From the NCBI RefSeq assembly GCF_001612785.1, contig NZ_BDBC01000008.1, positions 62,001 through 126,000 on the forward strand: 64,000 nt of DNA, in the 5' to 3' direction. Source of the DNA: Nocardia beijingensis NBRC 16342 (GTDB lineage: Bacteria > Actinomycetota > Actinomycetes > Mycobacteriales > Mycobacteriaceae). Numbering within the stretch: the first letter of the stretch is position 1; each line of letters opens with the position of its first letter. The position numbers were made by a program, and so were the translations under genes. Below, one piece after another: positions 23,874 to 32,757 of the stretch. Below the pieces are notes generated by a model. It made no database searches. It was not told where the DNA came from and worked only from the letters and a program-made list of their open reading frames with translations.

Positions 23874-25468
23874 CCATTCTGCGCAGCGCCTTGGACACCG
23901 CGGCGCCCGAATACGAGGCGGCGGCCGACGCCATGACGGCCAAGCTCGCCGAGGTCGAGGCGGAGTTCGCCAAGGCGATCGCGGGCGGCGGGCCGGACAA
24001 GCTGGCCCGGCATCGCAAGCGCGGCAAGCTGACCGCACGCGAGCGCATCGAACTGCTCGTCGACGAGGACTCGCCGTTCCTGGAACTGTGCCCGCTGGCG
24101 GGCTGGGGCAGCGAGTTCCACGTCGGCGGCAGCACCATCGCGGGCATCGGCATCGTGGAGGGCGTCGAGTGCATGATCGTCGCGCCGGACCCGACCGTGC
24201 GCGGCGGCACCTCCAACCCGTGGACGCTGCGCAAGACGTTGCGGATCAACGACATCGTGCGGGAGAACCGGTTGCCGGTGATCTCGCTGGTGGAATCCGG
24301 CGGCGCGGATCTGCCCACGCAGAAGGAGGTCTTCGTCCCCGGCGGCCGGATGTTCCGCGACCTCACCCAGGCGTCGGCGGCGGGCATTCCGACCATCGCT
24401 CTGGTGTTCGGCAACTCCACCGCGGGCGGTGCGTACATCCCCGGCATGTCCGATCACGTGGTGATGATCAAGGAGCGCTCCAAGGTGTTCCTCGGCGGAC
24501 CGCCGCTGGTCAAGATGGCCACCGGTGAGGAGTCCGACGACGAATCGCTCGGCGGCGCCGACATGCACGCGCGGGTCTCCGGCCTCGCGGACTACTACGC
24601 CGTGGACGAGCAGGACGCGATCCGCATCGGCCGCTCCATCGTCAAGCGGCTGAACTGGCGTAAACAGGGTCCCGCTCCGCGCGCCGAGGTGATCGAGCCG
24701 CTCTACGATCCGGAGGATCTGCTCGGCATCGTGCCGTCGGACCTGAAGATCCCGTTCGATCCGCGCGAGGTGATCGCGCGCATCGTGGACGGTTCCGACT
24801 TCGACGAGTTCAAGCCGCTGTACGGCAGCAGCCTGGTCACCGGATGGGCGGAGCTGCACGGATATCCGATCGGCATCCTGGCCAACGCGCGCGGCGTGCT
24901 GTTCTCCGAGGAGTCGCAGAAGGCCACCCAGTTCATCCAGCTGGCGAACAAGACCGACACCCCACTGCTGTTCCTGCACAACACCACCGGCTACATGGTG
25001 GGCAAGGAGTACGAGCAGAAGGGCATCATCAAGCACGGCGCGATGATGATCAACGCGGTCTCCAATTCCAAGGTGCCGCACATCTCGGTGCTGATGGGCG
25101 CTTCCTACGGCGCGGGCCACTACGGCATGTGCGGCCGGGCTTACGACCCGCGCTTCGTGTTCGCGTGGCCGAGCGCGAAATCCGCCGTCATGGGCGGGGC
25201 GCAGCTGGCGGGCGTCATCTCCATCGTCGGCCGGGCCGCCGCCGAGGCGAAGGGCCTACCGTTCGACGAAGAGGCCGACGCCGGGATGCGCGCCATGGTC
25301 GAGGCGCAGATCGAGGCCGAATCGCTGGCGATGTTCATGTCCGGGCGGCTCTACGACGACGGCGTCATCGACCCGCGCGACACCCGCACCGTGTTGGGAA
25401 TGTCCCTTTCAGCCATTCACAACGCCCCGATCAAAGGCGCCGACGGCTTCGGCGTCTTCCGAATGTGA
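23870..25468 (+). CDS. Biotin-dependent acyl-CoA carboxylase, carboxyltransferase (beta) subunit
   Basis: Transfers CO2 from biotin to an acyl- or enoyl-CoA (532 residues). Shows HRKRGKLTARERIELLVDE, VESGGADLPTQKEVF, GNSTAGGAYIPGMSDH, FLGGPPLVKMATGE, FLHNTTGYMVGKEYEQKG, MGASYGAGHYGMCGRAYDPRF and FAWPSAKSAVMGGAQLAGV, the two crotonase-like halves with their oxyanion holes. These motifs are of the methylcrotonoyl/geranyl-CoA carboxylase beta type rather than the propionyl type. It is accD2-like by context. The substrate is not determined: methylcrotonyl-, geranyl- or another branched enoyl-CoA is possible. Confidence 0.92.
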   Translation: MTILRSALDTAAPEYEAAADAMTAKLAEVEAEFAKAIAGGGPDKLARHRKRGKLTARERIELLVDEDSPFLELCPLAGWGSEFHVGGSTIAGIGIVEGVECMIVAPDPTVRGGTSNPWTLRKTLRINDIVRENRLPVISLVESGGADLPTQKEVFVPGGRMFRDLTQASAAGIPTIALVFGNSTAGGAYIPGMSDHVVMIKERSKVFLGGPPLVKMATGEESDDESLGGADMHARVSGLADYYAVDEQDAIRIGRSIVKRLNWRKQGPAPRAEVIEPLYDPEDLLGIVPSDLKIPFDPREVIARIVDGSDFDEFKPLYGSSLVTGWAELHGYPIGILANARGVLFSEESQKATQFIQLANKTDTPLLFLHNTTGYMVGKEYEQKGIIKHGAMMINAVSNSKVPHISVLMGASYGAGHYGMCGRAYDPRFVFAWPSAKSAVMGGAQLAGVISIVGRAAAEAKGLPFDEEADAGMRAMVEAQIEAESLAMFMSGRLYDDGVIDPRDTRTVLGMSLSAIHNAPIKGADGFGVFRM

Positions 25469-25476
25469 GGCCGCGG

Positions 25477-27471
25477 ATGGTTATCTCGAACGTTCTGGTC
25501 GCCAACCGTGGCGAAATCGCCCGCCGGGTCTTCGCCACCTGCCGCCGGATGGGGCTCGGCAGCGTCGCGGTGTATTCCGACGCGGACGCCGCCGCGCCGC
25601 ACGTCACCGAGGCGGACGCCGCGGTGCGCCTGCCGGGCAACACGCCGGGGGAGACCTACCTGCGCGGTGAGCTGATCATCGAGGCGGCGCTCGCCGCGGG
25701 CGCCGACGCGATCCATCCCGGATACGGATTCCTCTCCGAGAACGCGGAATTCGCCAAGGCCGTGCTCGACGCCGGACTGGTCTGGATCGGCCCGCCGGTC
25801 GAGGCGATCGAGCAGATGGGCTCGAAGGTCGCCGCGAAGAAGATGATGGACGCCGCGGGCGTGCCGGTGCTCGCCGAACTGGACCCGGCCGAGGTCACCG
25901 AGGCGCACCTACCGGTGCTGATCAAGGCGTCCGCCGGTGGCGGCGGGCGCGGCATGCGGGTGGTCCGCGAGCTGGCCGACCTGACCGCGCAGATCGAGGC
26001 CGCCCGGCGCGAGGCGGAATCCGCGTTCGGCGATCCGACGGTCTTCTGCGAGCGTTACCTGGAGACCGGCAGGCACATCGAAGTCCAGGTGATGGCCGAT
26101 ACGCACGGCACGATCTGGGCCGTCGGCGAGCGCGAGTGCTCCATTCAGCGCCGCCACCAGAAGGTGATCGAGGAGGCTCCGTCGCCGCTGGTGGAGCGCA
26201 CCGAAGGGATGCGGGCGCGGCTGTTCGAGGCGGCGCGGCTGGCGGCGGGCGCGATCGGCTACACCGGCGCGGGCACCGTCGAGTTCCTCGCCGACGAGCA
26301 GGGCGAGTTCTTCTTCCTCGAGATGAACACCCGTCTGCAGGTGGAGCATCCGGTCACCGAGTGCACCACCGGCTTGGATCTGGTGCGGCTGCAACTGGAC
26401 GTCGCCGCAGGCGGCGCGCTGCCCGCCGAACCGCCCGCGATGCACGGGCATTCGATCGAGGTGCGGCTCTACGCCGAGGACCCGGCGCACGACTGGCAGC
26501 CGCAGAGCGGAACCGTGCACCGGATCGATATCCCGGCGGTGCGCACCGAGTTCGACTTGCTGGACCGCCCTGGCGTGCGCCTTGACACGGGCGTGGTGGA
26601 CGGCTCGGTGGTGGGCGTGCATTACGACCCGATGCTGGCCAAGGTCATCTCCTACGCCGAAACGCGGGGCGAGGCAGCGCGGTTGCTGGCTTCGGCACTG
26701 CACCGCGCGAAGATCCACGGCCTGGTGACCAACCGGGACCTGCTGGTGCGCGTGCTGCGTCATCCGGCGTTCCTGGCCGGTGACACCGACACCGCGTTCT
26801 TCGCCACGCACGGACTGGACGCGCTGGCCGCGCCGCTGGTGTCGGAGCCGGACGAGGAACTGTCCATCATCGCCGCCGCGCTCGCCGACGCCGCCGCGAA
26901 CCGGCGCGGCGCGCGGGTGGGCGGTGGTCTGCCGAGCGGGTGGCGGAACCTGCCCTCACAGTCGCAGCGCAAGTCCTACGAAAGCCGCGCCACCGGAACG
27001 CACGAGGTGGGTTACCGGTTCGGCCGCGGTGGCGTCACCGTGGACGGTCACGACGGGCTCGAGTTCGTCGAGTCGGCTCCCGATCGCGTCGTGCTCTCGG
27101 TCCCTGGCGAACGCGGGCCGGTGCGCAGGCAGTTCGAGGTCGCCCGCTACGGCGATCAGGTCTACGTCGACTCGCCGCTGGGGCCGGTGGCCCTGCGCAG
27201 GCTGCCGCGCTTCAGCGACCCGGCCGACCAGGTGGCCACCGGCTCGCTGCTTGCCCCCATGCCGGGCAGCGTGATCCGGCTCGCCGCCGAGGTCGGCAGC
27301 CACGTCGAACAGGGGCAGCCGATTCTGTGGCTGGAGGCGATGAAGATGGAGCACACCATCGCCGCGCCCGCCGCGGGCGTGCTCAGCGCCGTCAACGTCA
27401 CCGTCGGCCAGCAGGTCGACGTCGGCGCCGTGCTCGCGGTCGTCGAACCCGTAGAAAACCAGGAGAACTGA
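25477..27471 (+). CDS. Biotin-dependent acyl-CoA carboxylase, biotin carboxylase/BCCP (alpha) subunit
   Basis: Carboxylates its own biotin using ATP and bicarbonate (664 residues). Biotin carboxylase domain 1 to about 450 with VLVANRGEIARRVF, HPGYGFLSENAEFA, the ATP loop KASAGGGGRGMRVV, ERECSIQRRHQKVIEEAPSP and EMNTRLQVEHPVTE. A middle BT-like region follows, then the C-terminal biotinyl domain with EAMKMEH carrying the biotinylated Lys near residue 623. The ATG at 25477 has GAGG 6 nt upstream; the open frame to the left is an overlap with the beta gene. Overlaps the next gene by 1 bp (TGATG). Confidence 0.94.
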   Translation: MVISNVLVANRGEIARRVFATCRRMGLGSVAVYSDADAAAPHVTEADAAVRLPGNTPGETYLRGELIIEAALAAGADAIHPGYGFLSENAEFAKAVLDAGLVWIGPPVEAIEQMGSKVAAKKMMDAAGVPVLAELDPAEVTEAHLPVLIKASAGGGGRGMRVVRELADLTAQIEAARREAESAFGDPTVFCERYLETGRHIEVQVMADTHGTIWAVGERECSIQRRHQKVIEEAPSPLVERTEGMRARLFEAARLAAGAIGYTGAGTVEFLADEQGEFFFLEMNTRLQVEHPVTECTTGLDLVRLQLDVAAGGALPAEPPAMHGHSIEVRLYAEDPAHDWQPQSGTVHRIDIPAVRTEFDLLDRPGVRLDTGVVDGSVVGVHYDPMLAKVISYAETRGEAARLLASALHRAKIHGLVTNRDLLVRVLRHPAFLAGDTDTAFFATHGLDALAAPLVSEPDEELSIIAAALADAAANRRGARVGGGLPSGWRNLPSQSQRKSYESRATGTHEVGYRFGRGGVTVDGHDGLEFVESAPDRVVLSVPGERGPVRRQFEVARYGDQVYVDSPLGPVALRRLPRFSDPADQVATGSLLAPMPGSVIRLAAEVGSHVEQGQPILWLEAMKMEHTIAAPAAGVLSAVNVTVGQQVDVGAVLAVVEPVENQEN

Positions 27472-28631
27472 TGTCGTTCATCGAAACCGACGAGCAGAAG
27501 GCGCTGCGGGCCGCCGTCGCCGCGCTGGCCGCGAAGTACAACTACCGCGACTACGTGCTGCCGAAGGCGCGCAAGAACGAGCCGCTGGACGAATTGTGGC
27601 AGGAGGCGGGCAAACTCGGGTTCCTCGGCGTGAATCTGCCGGAGGAATACGGTGGCGGCGGCGCGGGCATGTACGAGCTGTCGCTGGTGATGGAGGAGCT
27701 GTCGGCGCAGGGTGCGGGCCTGCTGCTGATGGTGGTGTCCCCGGCCATCTGCGGCACCATCATCTCGAAGTACGGCACCGAGGAGCAGAAGCGGGAATGG
27801 CTGACCAAGCTCGCCGACGGCTCCGGCAAGATGGTGTTCGGTATCACCGAGCCGGACGCGGGCTCCAATTCCCACCAGATCACCACCACCGCGCGCCGCG
27901 ACGGTGACGACTGGATCCTCAACGGCCGCAAGATCTTCATCTCCGGCGTCGACCAGGCCGAGGCCGTGCTGATCGTGGCGCGCACCTCCGACCACAAGAC
28001 CGGCAAGCTCAAGCCCGCCCTGTTCATCGTGCCGACCGACGCCGAAGGCTTCACCAAGACGGCGCAGGAGATGGACATCATCGAGCCGGACCACCAGTAC
28101 AACCTGTTCCTCGACGATGTCCGGCTGCCGTCCACCGCGCTGGTCGGCAAGGAGGACGCGGCGCTGATGCAGCTGTTCGCGGGCCTGAACCCGGAGCGGA
28201 TCATGGGCGCGGCGATGGCCGTCGGCATGGGGCGCTACGCCATCGAACGCGCCGTGGAATACGCCAAGGAACGCACGGTGTGGAAGACGCCGATCGGTGG
28301 GCACCAGGGCATTTCGCATCCGCTGGCGCAGGTGAAGGTGGAAGTGGAGCTGGCGAAGCTGATGATGCAGAAGGCCGCCACCCTCTACGATGCCGGCGAT
28401 GAGATGGGCGCAGCGGAGGCCGCCAACATGGCGAAGTACGCCGCCGCGGAAGCCAGTATCAAGGCGCTGGATCAGGCCGTCCAGACCCACGGCGGCTCCG
28501 GCCTGACCAAGGACGTCGGGCTGGCCGCCATGCTCGCCGCCGCCCGCATCGGCCGCATCGCGCCGGTGAGCCGGGAAATGGTCCTGAACTTCGTCGCCCA
28601 GTACTCGCTGGGCCTGCCGAAGTCGTACTGA
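27471..28631 (+). CDS. Acyl-CoA dehydrogenase
   Basis: Second acyl-CoA dehydrogenase of the operon, 386 residues, fadE12-like by position. Family motifs: LGFLGVNLPEEYGGGGAGM, VFGITEPDAGSNSHQITTTA, ILNGRKIFISGVDQA, GLNPERIMGAAMAVGMGRYA, and the C-terminal QTHGGSGLTKDVGLAAMLAAAR. The second enzyme differs enough from the first (22722-23873) to suggest a different chain length or a different step. AGGAG at 27461-27465 precedes the ATG, which overlaps the stop of the carboxylase alpha gene. Confidence 0.93.
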   Translation: MSFIETDEQKALRAAVAALAAKYNYRDYVLPKARKNEPLDELWQEAGKLGFLGVNLPEEYGGGGAGMYELSLVMEELSAQGAGLLLMVVSPAICGTIISKYGTEEQKREWLTKLADGSGKMVFGITEPDAGSNSHQITTTARRDGDDWILNGRKIFISGVDQAEAVLIVARTSDHKTGKLKPALFIVPTDAEGFTKTAQEMDIIEPDHQYNLFLDDVRLPSTALVGKEDAALMQLFAGLNPERIMGAAMAVGMGRYAIERAVEYAKERTVWKTPIGGHQGISHPLAQVKVEVELAKLMMQKAATLYDAGDEMGAAEAANMAKYAAAEASIKALDQAVQTHGGSGLTKDVGLAAMLAAARIGRIAPVSREMVLNFVAQYSLGLPKSY

Positions 28632-28641
28632 GAGGACGCGC

Positions 28642-29418
28642 ATGACCGAGACGGCTCCGTTCGTCCGCTACGAGGTGAGCGGCGGCGTCGCGACGCTCAC
28701 CTTCGACTCGCCGCACAACCGCAACGCGCTGTCGTCCAAGCTGGTCGCCGAGTTGCTGCGCGGACTCGACGACGCGGCCGCCGACGAAAAGGTGCGCGTC
28801 ATCGTGCTCGCGCACACCGGCAACACCTTCTGCGCGGGCGCCGACCTGAGCGAGGCGAGCGACGCCGATCCCGCCGTGGCCGCCGACGAGCGCACCCGGG
28901 TGATGATCGGCGTGCTGCGCAGGCTGGTGGAGATCCCGAAGCCGGTGATCGCGCGCATCGACGGCAACGTGCGGGCCGGCGGCATGGGCATCGTGGCGGG
29001 CTGCGACATCGTGGTGGCCGGGCCTGGCAGCAGTTTCGCGCTCACCGAGGTGCGCATCGGGCTGGCGCCGTTCATGATCTCGCTCACCCTGCTGCCCAGG
29101 CTCGATCCGCGCGCGGCCAGCCGGTACTACCTCACCGGCGAGAAGTTCGACGCGCACGTGGCCAGGGAGATCGGCCTGGTCACGGTGACCGCCGACGACC
29201 CGGCCGCCGAGGTGGCGCGGCTGTGCGGTGAGGTGCGCAAGGGCTCACCGCAGGGGCTGGCGGAGGCCAAACGGTTGGTCAACGCGGGCATCCTCGCCGA
29301 GTTCGACGCCTCGGCCGAGGAGCTCGCGCGGCGTTCGGCGAGCTTCTTCGGCACCCCCGAAGTGCACGAGGGCATGCTGGCCTTTTTGCAGCGCCGCCCG
29401 CCGAGCTGGGCAGAATAA
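28642..29418 (+). CDS. Enoyl-CoA hydratase/isomerase family protein
   Basis: Crotonase-fold protein, 258 residues, echA7-like by position. It has the CoA-binding PHNRNALSSKLV, the oxyanion-hole segment GNTFCAGADLSEAS and NVRAGGMGIVAGCDIVVAG. Hydration of an enoyl-CoA, possibly a carboxylated methylglutaconyl-type intermediate made by the preceding carboxylase, is the likely step. The residue after the second oxyanion loop (LTEVRIGLAPFMISL) keeps the Glu common in hydratases. The ATG at 28642 follows the dehydrogenase by 10 bp. Confidence 0.92.
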   Translation: MTETAPFVRYEVSGGVATLTFDSPHNRNALSSKLVAELLRGLDDAAADEKVRVIVLAHTGNTFCAGADLSEASDADPAVAADERTRVMIGVLRRLVEIPKPVIARIDGNVRAGGMGIVAGCDIVVAGPGSSFALTEVRIGLAPFMISLTLLPRLDPRAASRYYLTGEKFDAHVAREIGLVTVTADDPAAEVARLCGEVRKGSPQGLAEAKRLVNAGILAEFDASAEELARRSASFFGTPEVHEGMLAFLQRRPPSWAE

Positions 29419-29423
29419 CGACC

Positions 29424-30038
29424 ATGGCGACACCCCACGAACCCAAGCAGGACCGCAGCCGAGCCACCCGGCAGCGCCTGCTCGAGGCGACCATCGACTG
29501 CCTGGCCGAGATGGGCTGGGCGGCCGCGACGGTCGCGGTGGTCGCCGAACGGGCCGGGGTGTCGCGCGGCGCGGCGCAGCATCACTTTCCCACCAGGGAG
29601 GATCTGATCACCGCCGCCCTGGAGTACATGTTCGACACGCGCAGCGGGCAGGCGGTGGCGGAGGCGTCGACGCTGACGGAGCTGGGCGACGGCATCGCCC
29701 GCACGGAGGCGGTGGTCGCGGGGCTGGTGGAGTCCTACACCAGCCCGCTGTTCAAGGCGGCGTTGCAAGTGTGGACGCACGCCGCCGCCGACCCGGTGCT
29801 GCGCGAACGGATCGTCCCGCTGGAGGCCCGCTTCGGCCGCGCGTCGCACCGGCGCGCGATCGAGGCGCTGGGCGTGGACGACTCCGATCCGGTCACCCAT
29901 CACCTGGTCCAGGCGACCCTGGACATGGCGCGCGGCCTGGGGCTGGCCGACGTCCTCACCGACGACTCGGCTCGCCGCAAGCGGATAGTCGAGCAATGGG
30001 CGGCCACGCTACACGCCGCTTTGCACGCACCGCGCTGA
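29424..30038 (+). CDS. TetR-family regulator of the AtuA-carboxylase operon
   Basis: A 204-residue repressor-like protein. The N-terminal HTH spans about 12-58 (SRATRQRLLEATIDCLAEMG, then VVAERAGVSRGAAQHHFPTRE), with a C-terminal ligand-binding domain of helices. It is the last gene of the plus-strand operon, 5 bp after the hydratase gene, so it probably reports an intermediate of the pathway and controls the promoter ahead of 20936. Its 3' end overlaps the convergent glycosyltransferase by 30 bp (30009-30038). Confidence 0.92.
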   Translation: MATPHEPKQDRSRATRQRLLEATIDCLAEMGWAAATVAVVAERAGVSRGAAQHHFPTREDLITAALEYMFDTRSGQAVAEASTLTELGDGIARTEAVVAGLVESYTSPLFKAALQVWTHAAADPVLRERIVPLEARFGRASHRRAIEALGVDDSDPVTHHLVQATLDMARGLGLADVLTDDSARRKRIVEQWAATLHAALHAPR

Positions 30039-31364
30039 GCGGGAGTCCGGTGCGGTCGGCGCCGGTCGTGGCGCGCGCAGGAGCAGTGCGATCGCGGTGA
30101 CCATGGCGGCGAGGGTGAGCAGGGCGTAGGAGTCGCCGACCAGGAATTGCACCGTGGTCCAATGGAATTCCCTGCCGTTGGTCTGTGGCACGAACCAGAT
30201 CAGTCCCTGCGGTAGCAGCGGTAGCGTTCGATCCCACGTTCCGATCGAATCCACCTGCATGGGCCAGGCGAAGGCGAACAGCGCGATCACGGCGGGCACG
30301 GTGATCCCGGCCGTCCACGACCGGCTGGAGAGCGCGTGCGCGGCCCAGACGAGGGCGGGCACCGTCCACACCCAGTAGTGGGTCCAGGAGATCGGTGAGC
30401 ACAGCAGCGTCACACCGGCGGCGAGAAGGATGCCGAGCATGTCCTCGCCCCGCTGGTGGGCGATCCGCGCGGCGGCCAATCCGGCCAGTCCGAGACCACC
30501 TGCGCCGAAGAGCCACAGCACGTGGCTGTCCCAGGTGGTCCATTGCAGGCGGCCGAGCACACCGTTGAGGGACTGGTTCTGCACATAAGCGAAGCCGATG
30601 CGGTTCTGCGACGCCACAGTGGTGGTCCAGAACTGGATCGCCTCGGTCGGCCGGTACCAGATTCCGGCCGCCACCGTGGCCGCGAACGCGCCCATGGCTA
30701 CGGCGGCGGCCTTGAACTGGCGGGTGATCAGCAGATAGACGACGAACACCGCGGGCGTCAGCTTGATACCGGTGGCGATGCCGATGAGGATGCCGCGACC
30801 CCAGCGGTGCGCGGGCAGCGCGAGGTCGGCCAGGACCATCGCCATCAGGATCATGCTGATCTGGCCGAAACGGAAGGTCTGCTGCACGGGCTCGAGCCAC
30901 AGCGCGGCGCTGCCGACGGCCAGCGTCATCGCCAGCATGCCGGGCCCGCGCCGATACCGCAGCAGCACAGCGGTGCACCACACGCTGACATACAACGAGA
31001 TCAGCGTCGTCACCACCATGCCGGTGCCGATGTAGTTGATCGGGAACCGGGCCAGTTCGGCGCAGATCCACGCGGCGAAGACGGGGTAGAGGAACGGCAG
31101 GAACATCGGGCCGCGGGCGCTGTACAGCTGGGCTGGGTGCAGCGCGGCCGCGTTGCCGCCCCACATGTAGACCTGTAGATCTATTTGGTGCCAGTACATT
31201 TCCCAGTTCGGCCGCAAGAACAGCAACCAGGCCGCCAGGGAGGCGGCGGTGAACACGACGGCCGCGCCCAATGCGATTCGGGTTCGCGACGGTCGGCTAC
31301 GCGCGGTCGACAGTTCCGTCGCCGGCGCGACAACGACAGTTGTCGCCGGTGCGACAGTTGCCAT
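30009..31364 (-). CDS. GT87-family (PimE-like) polyprenyl-phosphate-mannose mannosyltransferase
   Basis: Multi-pass GT-C glycosyltransferase, 451 residues with about ten hydrophobic segments. After the first membrane helix the sequence HQIDLQVYMWGG has the conserved acidic residue of the first outer loop, which is the catalytic Asp in PimE. LEPVQQTFRFGQISMILM and LTPAVFVVYLL are typical of the DUF2029/GT87 domain. It should act on the outer face of the membrane on PIMs, lipomannan or arabinogalactan, using a lipid-linked sugar. AAGGAAAG lies before the ATG at 31364. The 3' end overlaps the TetR gene. Confidence 0.85.
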   Translation of the reverse strand: MATVAPATTVVVAPATELSTARSRPSRTRIALGAAVVFTAASLAAWLLFLRPNWEMYWHQIDLQVYMWGGNAAALHPAQLYSARGPMFLPFLYPVFAAWICAELARFPINYIGTGMVVTTLISLYVSVWCTAVLLRYRRGPGMLAMTLAVGSAALWLEPVQQTFRFGQISMILMAMVLADLALPAHRWGRGILIGIATGIKLTPAVFVVYLLITRQFKAAAVAMGAFAATVAAGIWYRPTEAIQFWTTTVASQNRIGFAYVQNQSLNGVLGRLQWTTWDSHVLWLFGAGGLGLAGLAAARIAHQRGEDMLGILLAAGVTLLCSPISWTHYWVWTVPALVWAAHALSSRSWTAGITVPAVIALFAFAWPMQVDSIGTWDRTLPLLPQGLIWFVPQTNGREFHWTTVQFLVGDSYALLTLAAMVTAIALLLRAPRPAPTAPDSRSARCVQSGV

Positions 31365-32493
<1,129 letters not shown>

Positions 32494-32757
32494 CTGTTTC
32501 CCTGCATGTTCGCGATGGACACGTGACCTGATGGCCCGATACTCGGCCGGGGCCCGTCATACGTCCGAACATCATCGCTGGAGTTTTGCGGGATGCCAAG
32601 AGTGGGAAGCAAGGTGCGCGAACGCGATCCGCACCGGCGCCGAGGTATGACGCCGGTGCGGATGCGGTGTTCAGCGGACGCAGGGGGATGCGCTGAACAC
32701 TCCGAAGGCGGTGCGGCCCCGAGGGAATGCAGGGCGGCGAGGCCACACCGCGTGGTT

